The position numbers and the translations under genes are program-made. From Campylobacter concisus (GTDB lineage Bacteria > Campylobacterota > Campylobacteria > Campylobacterales > Campylobacteraceae), in NCBI GenBank assembly GCA_018375265.1, contig JAHADO010000003.1, positions 1 through 23,535 of the forward strand: 23,535 nt of DNA, given 5' to 3'. Within the stretch, counting starts at the first letter, position 1; every line of letters starts with the position of its first letter. Positions 7,826 through 13,389 of this stretch are shown piece by piece. The notes beneath the pieces are model-generated. The model searched no databases, had not been told where the DNA came from, and saw only the letters and a list, made by a program, of their open reading frames with translations.

Positions 7826-8117
7826 TTAGTTGTTGCTTCACAAGTCTCAGGTTAGAGAAATCTTACCTACGTTGAATTAGAGAATCCTTTAAGGTTACTT
7901 ACCTACGGTTATCGCCTTAGACCGTTGCTCTGAGTTCACTAATTAAGTTGAGAGGATAGCATTGAGTCTCTGTGTTAGTGAATTAAAAACCTAATTCAAC
8001 ATTGACGAAAGGAAGACCGATACCCCTCTTAGTAAAAGAGATGAGTTAGGCACTACAGTCTGATGAGTACTGTCTTAAAGAGTTAAACTTATCATCAATG
8101 AAAGGAGTTGAAGCGGA
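7826..8117 (+). ncRNA. Omega-RNA (HEARO RNA) of the IscB element
   Basis: About 290 nt directly before the iscB start, without an ORF and rich in long-range pairs. GTTGAATTA (7871-7879) pairs with TAATTCAAC (7992-8000); inside it TTCACTAA (7935-7942) pairs with TTAGTGAA (7975-7982); then come hairpins CTCT/AGAG (about 8033-8050) and ACAG/CTGT (about 8055-8075). Position, size and layout match HEARO RNAs, which guide IscB. The guide is taken from the flank 5' of the element, so here it would read out of the LysM terminator (ending ...TTTTGGTCAGTGA). I identified it from context and pairing, not from a covariance model. Confidence 0.8.
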
Positions 8118-9398
8118 ATGTTAGTGTATGTATTGAAACAAAACGGACAACCTTTTATGCCAACAGAACGCTTTGGCAAGGTTCGTAGGTTATTGAAAGA
8201 AAAGAAAGCAAAGGTTGTTCGTAGAGAGCCTTTCACCATAAAGTTGCTTTATGAACCTGACACAGACGTGGTTCAGGCATGTTACTGTGGTGTAGCCACA
8301 GGCTCAAAACATATTGGTGTAGCAGTTGTTGGAAACGACAGAGTTTTATATCAATCACAGATTGAATTAAGAACTGATATTAAGAAGAAGATGGATAGAA
8401 GAAGAGGTTTCAGACGATTAAGACGTTCAAGAAAGACTAGATATAGAAAAGCAAGATTCTTAAATAGAAGAAACTCTATTAAAAAAGATAGACTTCCACC
8501 TTCAGTAAAACATAAAGTTCAAGCTCACATAGATGAGATTGAGTTTTGTAAGAAGATACTTCCGGTTTCAGATGAAAACTTAATCTTAGAAGTAAGTCAG
8601 TTCGATATTGCTCTAATGAAAAATACTAGTTTAACCAGCGAAGAAGTTAAGAAGTGGGGGTATCAGCAAGGTTTTGACTATGGTTATTCTTCTAGACGAG
8701 AGGCAATTCGCCATAGAGATAATTACACGTGTCAATGTTGTGGTAAGAAGAACTGTAGATTAGAAGTTCACCATATTAAATTTAGACGCGATGGTGGAAC
8801 AGATGATGAAGATAATTTAATTACTTTGTGTAAAGAGTGCCATGACGGAGTTCATGCTGGCACTATAGAGTTGAATAAGAAACCTAAGAAGAGTAAAAAT
8901 TTGAAGTATGCAACTCACATGAGTATCATCAGAAGTCAGTTGTTAAAGAAATATCCAGATGCAATCGAAACTTTTGGTTTTGTTATAACAGAGAACAGAA
9001 ATCATTTAAAATTAAAGAAAGACCATTACATAGATGCTTGTGTTATTGCAAGTGGTGGTCTAGAATTTGAACACTCTAATATAATCCTATATAAACGTAG
9101 AGTGTCTAAAGGAGATTATCAACTTTGTAAAGGTATCAGAGGAGAGCAGATAATTCCTACAGGGAAAATCTGTGGTTTTAGAAAGTTTGATAAGGTGGTG
9201 TATTTAGGAAAAGAATACTTCATCAAAGGCAGAATGAGTTCTGGGTTTGCAGTACTTATGGGCATAGATGGAAATAAGGTAGATTTTAGTTACATGTCTA
9301 AAGGTTTAAAAACACCTAAATTGTTAAACTGTAAGAGAGTTTCATCAAGAAGTAGTTGCTTATGTATAACTCAAAAAATCGTTCTAAATATAGTTTAA
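8118..9398 (+). CDS. iscB: IscB RNA-guided nuclease with substituted RuvC-I aspartate
   Basis: 426 aa. Residues 1-50 form the PLMP domain (MLVYVLKQNGQPFMPT). RuvC-I at 57-71 reads CGVATGSKHIGVAVV where the family has GID/GVD + xGSK; the catalytic Asp is Ala60 (codon GCC, 8295-8297; GAC would be Asp). The Arg-rich bridge helix RRGFRRLRRSRKTRYRKARF (95-114) follows. RuvC-II Glu158 (LILEVSQFD) is present. The HNH domain (about 190-250) has zinc-type CQCC...CKEC and catalytic His218-His219, Asn233, His242. RuvC-III His303...Asp306 (DHYIDACVIA) is present. The C-terminal target-recognition domain runs ~330-426. The family uses omega-RNA to cut double-stranded DNA; with HNH intact and RuvC-I lost, this copy should nick the target strand at most. 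Start: ATG 8118 after AAAGGAG. Confidence 0.92.
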   Translation: MLVYVLKQNGQPFMPTERFGKVRRLLKEKKAKVVRREPFTIKLLYEPDTDVVQACYCGVATGSKHIGVAVVGNDRVLYQSQIELRTDIKKKMDRRRGFRRLRRSRKTRYRKARFLNRRNSIKKDRLPPSVKHKVQAHIDEIEFCKKILPVSDENLILEVSQFDIALMKNTSLTSEEVKKWGYQQGFDYGYSSRREAIRHRDNYTCQCCGKKNCRLEVHHIKFRRDGGTDDEDNLITLCKECHDGVHAGTIELNKKPKKSKNLKYATHMSIIRSQLLKKYPDAIETFGFVITENRNHLKLKKDHYIDACVIASGGLEFEHSNIILYKRRVSKGDYQLCKGIRGEQIIPTGKICGFRKFDKVVYLGKEYFIKGRMSSGFAVLMGIDGNKVDFSYMSKGLKTPKLLNCKRVSSRSSCLCITQKIVLNIV

Positions 9399-9472
9399 GT
9401 TAGTCCGTCTTCACTTTGTGTGATGTCCTAACGCTTCACGGTTAGTCCATCGAGTAAACTCGACGTCCAAAC
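9399..9472 (+). repeat. Right-end tandem hairpins of the IscB element
   Basis: Two related hairpins start right at the iscB stop: GTTAGTCC...GTCCTAAC (9399-9432) and GTTAGTCCATCGAG...CTCGACGTCCAAAC (9441-9472), separated by GCTTCACG. Such subterminal hairpins are recognised by the single-strand transposase of this superfamily. The second is nearly repeated at 23444-23475 (28 of 32 bases). Confidence 0.75.
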
Positions 9473-9512
9473 AAAAAAAAAAATAACAACCCGCTCGTTA
9501 GAGTGGGTTGTT
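9473..9512 (-). terminator. Strong terminator of the tRNA/Ro-like RNA operon
   Basis: On the minus strand the stem AACAACCC-ACT...AGC-GGGTTGTT (9485-9512) is followed by ATTTTTTTTTTTTTG. It is the first good terminator after the tRNA array and closes the operon that starts at 13849-13877. The right end of the IscB element touches its U-tract. Confidence 0.93.
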
Positions 9513-9627
9513 CTATATGAAAATTGAAAATACTAAAAAAAAAGGTCTCGTTACGTACTACTAAACATTGTTGTTAAATTGTGTATAGAAAGGGGTGATG
9601 TATTTTCAATTTATCATCGACAATTTA
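9513..9627. other. Spacer with a 12-bp inverted repeat
   Basis: AATTGAAAATAC (9522-9533) and GTATTTTCAATT (9600-9611) can pair over a 66-nt loop in the 3' part of the RNA-operon transcript. No gene is credible here. The helix may shield the end of the transcript or help processing after the last tRNA. Confidence 0.5.
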
Positions 9628-9702
9628 TGGTGCCTCTTCAGTGATTCGAACACTGTTCTTCGGATTACAAAGCCGATGTTTTACCAAGTAAACTAAAGAG
9701 GC
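9628..9702 (-). tRNA. tRNA-Thr(UGU)
   Basis: Acceptor GCCTCTT/AAGAGGC, T-arm with GTTCGAATC and encoded CCA. The loop TTTGTAA gives anticodon UGU. There is a C-U mismatch at the base of the anticodon stem. Last tRNA before the terminator. Confidence 0.85.
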
Positions 9703-9706
9703 GATA

Positions 9707-9781
9707 TGGTCGCGGTACCCAGATTCGAACTGGGACCATGCAGCTTATGAGGCTGTTGAACTACCATTATTCTATACCGCA
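9707..9781 (-). tRNA. tRNA-Met(CAU) or Ile2
   Basis: Acceptor TGCGGTA/TACCGCG, loop CTCATAA with anticodon CAU, encoded CCA. The anticodon stem lacks the three G-C pairs of initiators, so it is an elongator Met or a lysidine-modified Ile tRNA. Confidence 0.85.
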
Positions 9782-9788
9782 ATGATTA

Positions 9789-9864
9789 TGGTGGATTGTT
9801 AGGGAATCGAACCCTAGACCTTGGGATTAAAAGTCCCCTGCTCTACCTACTGAGCTAACAATCC
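9789..9864 (-). tRNA. tRNA-Lys(UUU)
   Basis: Canonical cloverleaf: acceptor GGATTGT/ACAATCC, D-arm AGCTCAGTAGGTAGAGC, loop CTTTTAA, T-arm AGGGTTCGATTCCCT, encoded CCA. Confidence 0.96.
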
Positions 9865-9869
9865 GAGTT

Positions 9870-9955
9870 TGGTTGTCGTGACGAGACTCGAACTCGTATG
9901 ACTCGAAGTCCGTGGGTTTTAAGCCCACTGTGTCTGCCAATTCCACCACACGACA
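9870..9955 (-). tRNA. tRNA-Leu(UAA)
   Basis: Class II tRNA. Acceptor TGTCGTG/CACGACA, D-arm GTGGTGGAATTGGCAGACAC, anticodon stem GTGGG/CCCAC with loop CTTAAAA, long variable arm, encoded CCA. Confidence 0.95.
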
Positions 9956-9958
9956 ATA

Positions 9959-10065
9959 TGGTAGGCGCTGCATGATTCGAACATGCAATGATGGTAACGT
10001 GTGCACTCGTTACTATCGCACCCCTCGATGTGCAGGGCTGTGTATACCAGTTCCACCAAGCGCCT
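9959..10065 (-). tRNA. Atypical class II tRNA or tRNA-like RNA
   Basis: It has a perfect acceptor AGGCGCT/AGCGCCT with encoded CCA, a Leu/Ser-type D-arm (GTGGAACTGGTATACAC), a T-arm GCATGTTCGAATCATGC and a very long variable arm (GATAGTAACG...CGTTACCATC). The anticodon arm does not fold canonically: GCCCT/AGGGG would enclose an 8-nt loop without U33, while GCAC/GTGC encloses ATCGAGGG, where U33 would give CGA (Ser). At 107 nt it is well beyond a normal class II tRNA. It may be a degenerate tRNA, a frameshifting tRNA, or an RNA that only mimics tRNA. Confidence 0.55.
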
Positions 10066-10360
10066 ATAAAATCCCGAATCAAAGCCTAGAGAAATATTCG
10101 GGTGTTCTAGCCCCTACGTCTAGTATGTTATTTCTTGCTCGCCCGATGCCTTATCGAACGAGCCATGTACTGAGCATTGTGGGATTGTTCACCCAGTCGG
10201 GAGCGGCGTACCCATCGGTTACCGCAGCAGTTAAGTATTGCCGCAAGCCTTTGTGTTACGGCAATGTTCGTGGCACAACTCAATATGGACAGGCAAAGAG
10301 TTGGCTTTCGCTGGCTGCGTGTCTGTCTACACGACCAACAAGACTCGACATTGTTATTAT
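10066..10360 (-). ncRNA. Structured GC-rich RNA of unknown family within the tRNA operon
   Basis: This interval has no credible ORF or tRNA, yet is clearly richer in G+C than the intergenic DNA elsewhere in the window and full of local pairs on the transcribed (minus) strand. Examples are CCCGAAT...ATTCGGG (about 10073-10100), GCTCG..CGAT...ATCG..CGAGC (about 10137-10163), GCCG...CGGC (about 10238-10265) and CGTGT...ACACG (about 10317-10335). Together with the repeat block downstream it makes a ~520-nt block. Large ornate phage RNAs such as GOLLD and ROOL are known to sit beside phage tRNA clusters and have comparable size, but I could not recognise their conserved motifs, so the family stays open. 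Confidence 0.5.
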
Positions 10361-10476
10361 AAGGCTCATTGTTGCATCCGTGCTTTGGGGAGTCGAACCC
10401 TACGATGGAATTCATCGATAAGGCTCATTGTTGCATTCGTGCTTTGGGGAGTCGAACCCTACGATGGAATTCATCG
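10361..10476 (-). repeat. 59-bp tandem duplication of a tRNA 3'-half
   Basis: Two copies (10361-10417 and 10420-10476) differ by one base. Each, read on the minus strand, has a hairpin CGATG-AATTC-CATCG like a class II variable arm, then a T-arm-like AGGGTTCGACTCCCC, then AAAGCACG like an acceptor 3' strand. No matching 5' halves (CGTGCTT) are found on the minus strand, so these are not whole tRNAs. Confidence 0.7.
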
Positions 10477-10590
10477 CCGCAAACCGTGCGTACGGAGTCG
10501 AACCGCTAGCAAATCATAGTGCTTATAATATTTCAAGCATGCCTAGCTTACCAAGTTTAACGACATTGACAAGTCGATAATTTACTAATT
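10477..10590 (-). other. Third T-arm-like hairpin and spacer
   Basis: On the minus strand CGGTTCGACTCCG (about 10493-10505) gives another T-loop-like hairpin related to the duplicated units. CGAC...GTCG (10561-10576) makes a further short stem. I see no gene. It belongs to the same structured block as 10066-10476. Confidence 0.45.
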
Positions 10591-10664
10591 TGGCTGGGGC
10601 AAAAGGAATCGAACCTCTATTCTAGGCACCAAAAACCCATGTCTTGCCGTTAGACGATACCCCA
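10591..10664 (-). tRNA. tRNA-Gln(UUG)
   Basis: Acceptor TGGGGTA/TGCCCCA, typical Gln opening TGGGGTATCGTCTAACGGC, loop TTTTGGT with anticodon UUG, T-arm GAGGTTCGATTCCTT, encoded CCA. Confidence 0.93.
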
Positions 10665-10667
10665 ATT

Positions 10668-10743
10668 TGGTCGGAGTAGCTGGATTCGAACCAGCGACCT
10701 ACCGCTCCCAAAGCGGTCGCGCTACCAACTGCGCTATACTCCG
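10668..10743 (-). tRNA. tRNA-Pro(UGG)
   Basis: Acceptor CGGAGTA/TACTCCG, D-arm AGCGCAGTTGGTAGCGC, anticodon stem ACCGC/GCGGT with loop TTTGGGA, T-arm GCTGGTTCGAATCCAGC, encoded CCA. Confidence 0.96.
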
Positions 10744-10746
10744 ATA

Positions 10747-10822
10747 TGGTGGAGACAAAAGGAGTTGAACCTTTGACACGAGGATTTTCAGCCCTCTGCT
10801 CTACCGATTGAGCTATGTCTCC
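10747..10822 (-). tRNA. tRNA-Phe(GAA)
   Basis: Acceptor GGAGACA/TGTCTCC, D-arm AGCTCAATCGGTAGAGC, loop CTGAAAA, T-arm AAAGGTTCAACTCCTTT, encoded CCA. Confidence 0.95.
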
Positions 10823-10827
10823 AAATA

Positions 10828-10901
10828 TGGCACGCGATGAATGATTCGAACATTCATTGACGGTTTTGGAGACCGCGAGTTTACCATTAACTTAATCGCG
10901 T
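10828..10901 (-). tRNA. tRNA-Trp(CCA)
   Basis: Acceptor ACGCGAT/ATCGCGT with discriminator G, anticodon stem GCGGT/ACCGT with loop CTCCAAA, T-arm GAATGTTCGAATCATTC, encoded CCA. Confidence 0.93.
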
Positions 10902-10906
10902 GTTTC

Positions 10907-10999
10907 TGGCGGAGAGTCAGAGATTTGAACTCTGGATAGACTAGTATAGCCTATACTTGATTAGCAGTCAAGTTCTTTCGACCACTCAGACAACTCTCC
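10907..10999 (-). tRNA. tRNA-Ser(GCU)
   Basis: Class II with long variable arm (TATAGG...CTATCC region). Acceptor GGAGAGT/ACTCTCC, anticodon stem CTTGA/TCAAG with loop CTGCTAA, encoded CCA. Confidence 0.95.
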
Positions 11000-11011
11000 A
11001 GGTTGTTGTTA

Positions 11012-11101
11012 TGGCGGAGAGTAGAGGATTCGAACCTCTGGAACGTTTATACGCTCTCCTGTTTTCAAGACAGGTGCAATTAGCCGCTCTGCCAACTCTC
11101 C
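11012..11101 (-). tRNA. tRNA-Ser(UGA)
   Basis: Class II; acceptor GGAGAGT/ACTCTCC, anticodon stem CCTGT/ACAGG with loop CTTGAAA, variable arm GAGCGT...ACGTTC, encoded CCA. It shares its acceptor with the Ser(GCU) gene next to it, as isoacceptors do. Confidence 0.95.
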
Positions 11102-11110
11102 ATGTTTACT

Positions 11111-11202
11111 GAGAGTGAGTGATTTACAGTTTATAGTGTATGAAAACGGTTACTCCGCGTAACCATTTCAACTATATTTTATCTGTAAATCAATCAACTC
11201 TC
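11111..11202 (-). ncRNA. Long imperfect hairpin RNA, Y-RNA-like candidate
   Basis: A 92-nt segment whose ends pair: on the minus strand GAGAGT / ACTCTC, then TGATTTACAG / CTGTAAATCA (10 bp), then TATAGT / ACTATA, then TGAAA / TTTCA, then GGTTAC-GCGGA-GTAACC at the tip. Internal loops separate the helices. A ~100-nt RNA with base-paired ends and internal loops is the general form of Ro-bound Y RNAs. It lies 145 nt after the stop of the Ro60-like gene on the same transcript. The pairing is plain in the sequence; the Y-RNA role is inferred. Confidence 0.6.
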
Positions 11203-11208
11203 AAGTTT

Positions 11209-11274
11209 TGAGCGTTACAAGTCACATCATTTTCCCTGTTATGAATTAGAGTTGCTGTTTGTGACTTTAGCTCA
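11209..11274 (-). ncRNA. Hairpin element C with ACAGCAA loop motif
   Basis: Minus strand: TGAGC / GCTCA outer pairs and AAGTCACA / TGTGACTT inner pairs enclose a ~33-nt loop. The loop begins AACAGCAACT (plus-strand TTGCTGT at 11252-11258), directly after the 5' arm. The same 10-mer sits in the same place in the element at 11281-11338. Confidence 0.6.
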
Positions 11275-11280
11275 TCATTC

Positions 11281-11338
11281 AAGGCTCTGTTTACCATGAT
11301 TTCAAGTCATCTTAAAAGATAGTTGCTGTTAGAGCCTT
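11281..11338 (-). ncRNA. Hairpin element B with ACAGCAA loop motif
   Basis: Perfect 8-bp closing stem AAGGCTCT / AGAGCCTT on the minus strand. The loop opens with AACAGCAACT (plus-strand TTGCTGT at 11323-11329), followed by small hairpins ATCT/AGAT and ATGA/TCAT. It starts 7 nt after the stop of the Ro60-like gene. It lacks a U-tract, so it is not a simple terminator. Confidence 0.6.
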
Positions 11339-11345
11339 TAGTTAT

Positions 11346-12791
11346 CTATAGTTGTGAAGGTACAACTACGCAATCGTAGCGAGGGTCATTAAGAGTTTGT
11401 ACCATAATCTCAAATGCTGAGAGGTCAATACCCTTAACGAGATTCTTGAACGTTGAAGCAGATTGACCAGATACGAGAATCGTATTTGGGTCATTCTTAG
11501 ACGCAAGGAAGGTGTCCTTGCGTGAATCAACGTTCCAGTAGACGAGCTTAGGCATCTCGTAACCAGCATCGGCGAAACGCTTGCGCATTTCCTCGGTGAA
11601 GGTCAGAGAACCGCCGTCCCAGTAGTCAATCTCCATGTCAGAGATAATGACAAGTGCCTTTGGTAGGTCTTCCTGTGGACAATGTGTGCGTACAGCGGTG
11701 CTTAAAATTGCATCAAATGCAGCTTCAAGGTTCGTGCTGTAGCCAACGTGGTCGGTCACAGAGCAATATTTTTCAAAGAGGTCATCACCTGTTACATCGA
11801 CAATTCGAGGAATGTCGGTGAAGGTCATGAACTTATTAGCGAATGCTCCATGGTTGCGCTCGGCGAAGTAAATCGCTAAACCGACAGAAGTGTGCATTGG
11901 GCGTCCACTCATAGAGCCAGAAACATCAGCCATGATGAGGAAGTTATTATCTCCCTCGACATAGTTTGGAAGCGCCTTCCACTGTGCTTCGGCTACATCA
12001 CGATTACCATACATCGTCTCAATAACGTTGTATGGATAAAGTGTAGCGGCGTTAATCTTAACATCGCCAGACTTAACAGCGTCCATGTAGCGATTGAAAC
12101 CCTCATAATCATGACGTGCAAATGCGCTACCGTAGTTAGACATTGCGTTAGATGGAACAGCCTTATAGTCAATGTCAGTCCACTTGTTAGCGGACATCTT
12201 GACCTCAGTTACGTCAATGTACTTACGCAGTGCAGAGAGCGTCTTACGATACTCTCGTGGCGTGGTGTTAAACGCCTTAACGAAGCGATGTGCAAGTGCC
12301 TTGGTATGCTCACTTGAAGCATTGATGGATGGCATCCACTTTGCAAGAAGCGAAACACTCTCGTGCTTGTCCATATGACGCTTGTCAGACACAAGCTGCA
12401 TTTTGACAAATTCAACCATTGCGTCTTCGCACTCGGTATCAAAGAGCATGAACAGGTCGTCGTAACGACCAAACTTAACGATGTTCTTGAGGTTCGCTGT
12501 TACAACCTCTGGATAGAGAAGCGCAAGTTCTCGAAGCATAAGCCTGCCGACAGCTCGCTCGCCAAGACCGCCACGAACGTCACGTCCGTAGAAAGCCATC
12601 TTAGTGGCAAGGTCAGCGTTCTCACGATAAGCCGCGTCAAACTTGTCGATGACGTCGGTTGGTCGAGAACGCAGTGCACCAAGTACCGCAAACAGGTTGA
12701 GGAGCTTGTCTCCTGTAGTGGAGAGTGCTCGACCACCGTTCTCGGTTAGCGTTACGCCTGTCTCAATTTCAAGGTCGTCCATAAAGCTCAT
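11346..12791 (-). CDS. DUF2828 protein: Ro60/TROVE-like helical repeats plus vWA domain
   Basis: 481 aa. Residues ~25-265 are all-helical and carry the family hallmarks RDVRGGLGER (70-79), VKFGRYDDL (105-113), and YRKTLSALRKYIDVTE...MSANKW (181-204). Residues ~283-481 are a von Willebrand A domain with an intact MIDAS start DVSGS (289-293), a downstream TFTD (323-326) and ISDMEID. DUF2828 proteins occur in eukaryotes, giant viruses and some bacteria or phages and share this order with Ro60/Rsr, the ring protein that binds Y RNAs and defective or structured RNAs. The gene sits in the middle of a tRNA operon on the same strand and is flanked by hairpins that share a motif, which supports RNA binding. 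Start: ATG 12791 behind GAAAGGA. Family call sure; RNA role inferred; no RNA partner is proven. Confidence 0.85.
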   Translation of the reverse strand: MSFMDDLEIETGVTLTENGGRALSTTGDKLLNLFAVLGALRSRPTDVIDKFDAAYRENADLATKMAFYGRDVRGGLGERAVGRLMLRELALLYPEVVTANLKNIVKFGRYDDLFMLFDTECEDAMVEFVKMQLVSDKRHMDKHESVSLLAKWMPSINASSEHTKALAHRFVKAFNTTPREYRKTLSALRKYIDVTEVKMSANKWTDIDYKAVPSNAMSNYGSAFARHDYEGFNRYMDAVKSGDVKINAATLYPYNVIETMYGNRDVAEAQWKALPNYVEGDNNFLIMADVSGSMSGRPMHTSVGLAIYFAERNHGAFANKFMTFTDIPRIVDVTGDDLFEKYCSVTDHVGYSTNLEAAFDAILSTAVRTHCPQEDLPKALVIISDMEIDYWDGGSLTFTEEMRKRFADAGYEMPKLVYWNVDSRKDTFLASKNDPNTILVSGQSASTFKNLVKGIDLSAFEIMVQTLNDPRYDCVVVPSQL

Positions 12792-12804
12792 AGCTAATCC
12801 TTTC

Positions 12805-12862
12805 TAGGCGCTTACATGTTAGATTAAAAGTCTAGTGTAAGTTTAATTGCTGTGTGCGCCTA
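12805..12862 (-). ncRNA. Hairpin element A in the 5' UTR of the Ro60-like gene
   Basis: Minus strand: TAGGCGC / GCGCCTA closing stem, loop starting ACACAGCAATT (plus-strand TTGCTGT at 12847-12853), then an inner stem CTTACA / TGTAAG with TAGA/TCTA. It ends directly before the GAAAGG ribosome site of the Ro60-like gene, so binding here could control translation. It shares ACAGCAA and its position beside the closing stem with elements B and C. Confidence 0.55.
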
Positions 12863-12974
12863 CTATGTTTTTAAGTTTAATCTAGCTGAATGTGGAAATC
12901 AAGAGAAAATCCTAATCTTCACATATTCACCATATTAGTACAAATGTATCTGATTAAATACATCTGTAATAATA
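12863..12974 (-). other. Structured spacer between tRNA-Asn and the Ro60-like gene
   Basis: Minus strand: CAGATGTAT / ATACATTTG (12941-12966) makes a 9-bp hairpin. GAAT-AT-GTG / CACATTC (about 12892-12934) makes a second. No promoter is evident, so the Ro60-like gene is probably transcribed from the tRNA-operon promoter. Confidence 0.5.
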
Positions 12975-13048
12975 TGGCGGGGACTGGAAGAATTGAACTT
13001 CCGTGACAAGTTTAACAGACTTGGGTTCTACCATTGAACTAAGTCCCC
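12975..13048 (-). tRNA. tRNA-Asn(GUU)
   Basis: Acceptor GGGGACT/AGTCCCC, D-arm AGTTCAATGGTAGAAC, anticodon stem CAAGT/ACTTG with loop CTGTTAA, T-arm GAAGTTCAATTCTTC, encoded CCA. Confidence 0.94.
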
Positions 13049-13054
13049 GAAGAT

Positions 13055-13158
13055 GACACGCTTTACACGAAATGGAAGGAATCGAACCTTCTGAGGTTGC
13101 GACCTCTCAGAGTATGGTGGCTCCTTGCGCCCCCAGGCACTTCATTTCAAAGCGTGTC
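13055..13158 (-). ncRNA. tRNA-like RNA closed by a 16-bp helix (YrlA-like candidate)
   Basis: On the minus strand the ends GACACGCTTT and AAAGCGTGTC pair perfectly (10 bp), followed at once by GAAATG / CATTTC, with a 4-nt bulge (GTGT) on one side. Inside is a clear tRNA T-arm GAAGG-TTCGATT-CCTTC (about 13074-13090), a hairpin GAGGT-CGCA-ACCTC like a variable arm, and a GG-containing loop closed by GTG/CAC like a D-arm. No normal anticodon loop and no CCA are seen. Y RNAs of the YrlA type combine paired ends with a tRNA-like module, so this is the best candidate partner of the Ro60-like protein encoded just downstream. A decayed tRNA is the alternative. Confidence 0.5.
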
Positions 13159-13389
13159 ATTACTTTTATGAGTAATGCGCTCGTACGCGGCTATCGAGGT
13201 TTCGTCTTTTGAACATCCGTTCCCGCTACTTCCGTCGATATGGTCTTTGCCGTACTGCCTACGAGCCTATGGTTTTTAGTGCTCGTTAGTTTCCTGGGAC
13301 TTTCTGTTGTACTTAGTTGTGCGATTTTCCGCGTCGTACAAGCCTGTCCGTCTGAGGTCACGTCGCCCCTAACGAGCGTCTCGGGCAAT
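13159..13389 (-). ncRNA. Structured GC-rich interval without tRNA
   Basis: About 230 nt between tRNA-like genes, without a convincing ORF. On the minus strand GCTCGTTAG (about 13371-13379) can pair with CTAACGAGC (about 13281-13289), a 9-bp long-range helix. CATTACT/AGTAATG (13158-13177) makes a hairpin near the 3' end. GC content is above that of neighbouring intergenic DNA. Family unknown. Confidence 0.4.

Larger units (their letters stand above)
7826..9472 (+). mobile_element. HEARO/IscB element (IS200/IS605-superfamily relative, no transposase)
   Basis: The unit consists of a structured omega-RNA (HEARO) region, the iscB gene, and two tandem right-end hairpins. It lies between the LysM terminator and the terminator of the tRNA operon. 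The left boundary is set after GTGA at 7822-7825 and the right boundary after the second hairpin at 9472; both ends are estimates. No TnpA (Y1 transposase) gene is present, as usual for IscB elements that are moved in trans. The GC-poor, lysine/arginine-rich coding style differs from the flanking RNA operon and fits acquisition. Confidence 0.75.

Noticed and set aside
9598..9690. Small plus-strand ORF after GAAAGGGG
   Set aside because: It has a ribosome-like site but runs antisense into tRNA-Thr and has no independent support.
10361..10510. tmRNA fragment suggested by GGTTCGACTCC
   Set aside because: No tag-peptide reading frame, no tmRNA 5' domain and no CCA-terminated acceptor pairing found.
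9912..10519. Overlapping frames on both strands across the tRNA-like block
   Set aside because: They run through recognisable tRNA arms and are explained by GC-richer RNA sequence with few stop codons.
11281..11338. Hairpin after the Ro60-like stop as a terminator
   Set aside because: No U-tract on the minus strand, a long structured loop with a shared motif, and tRNAs continue downstream without another promoter.
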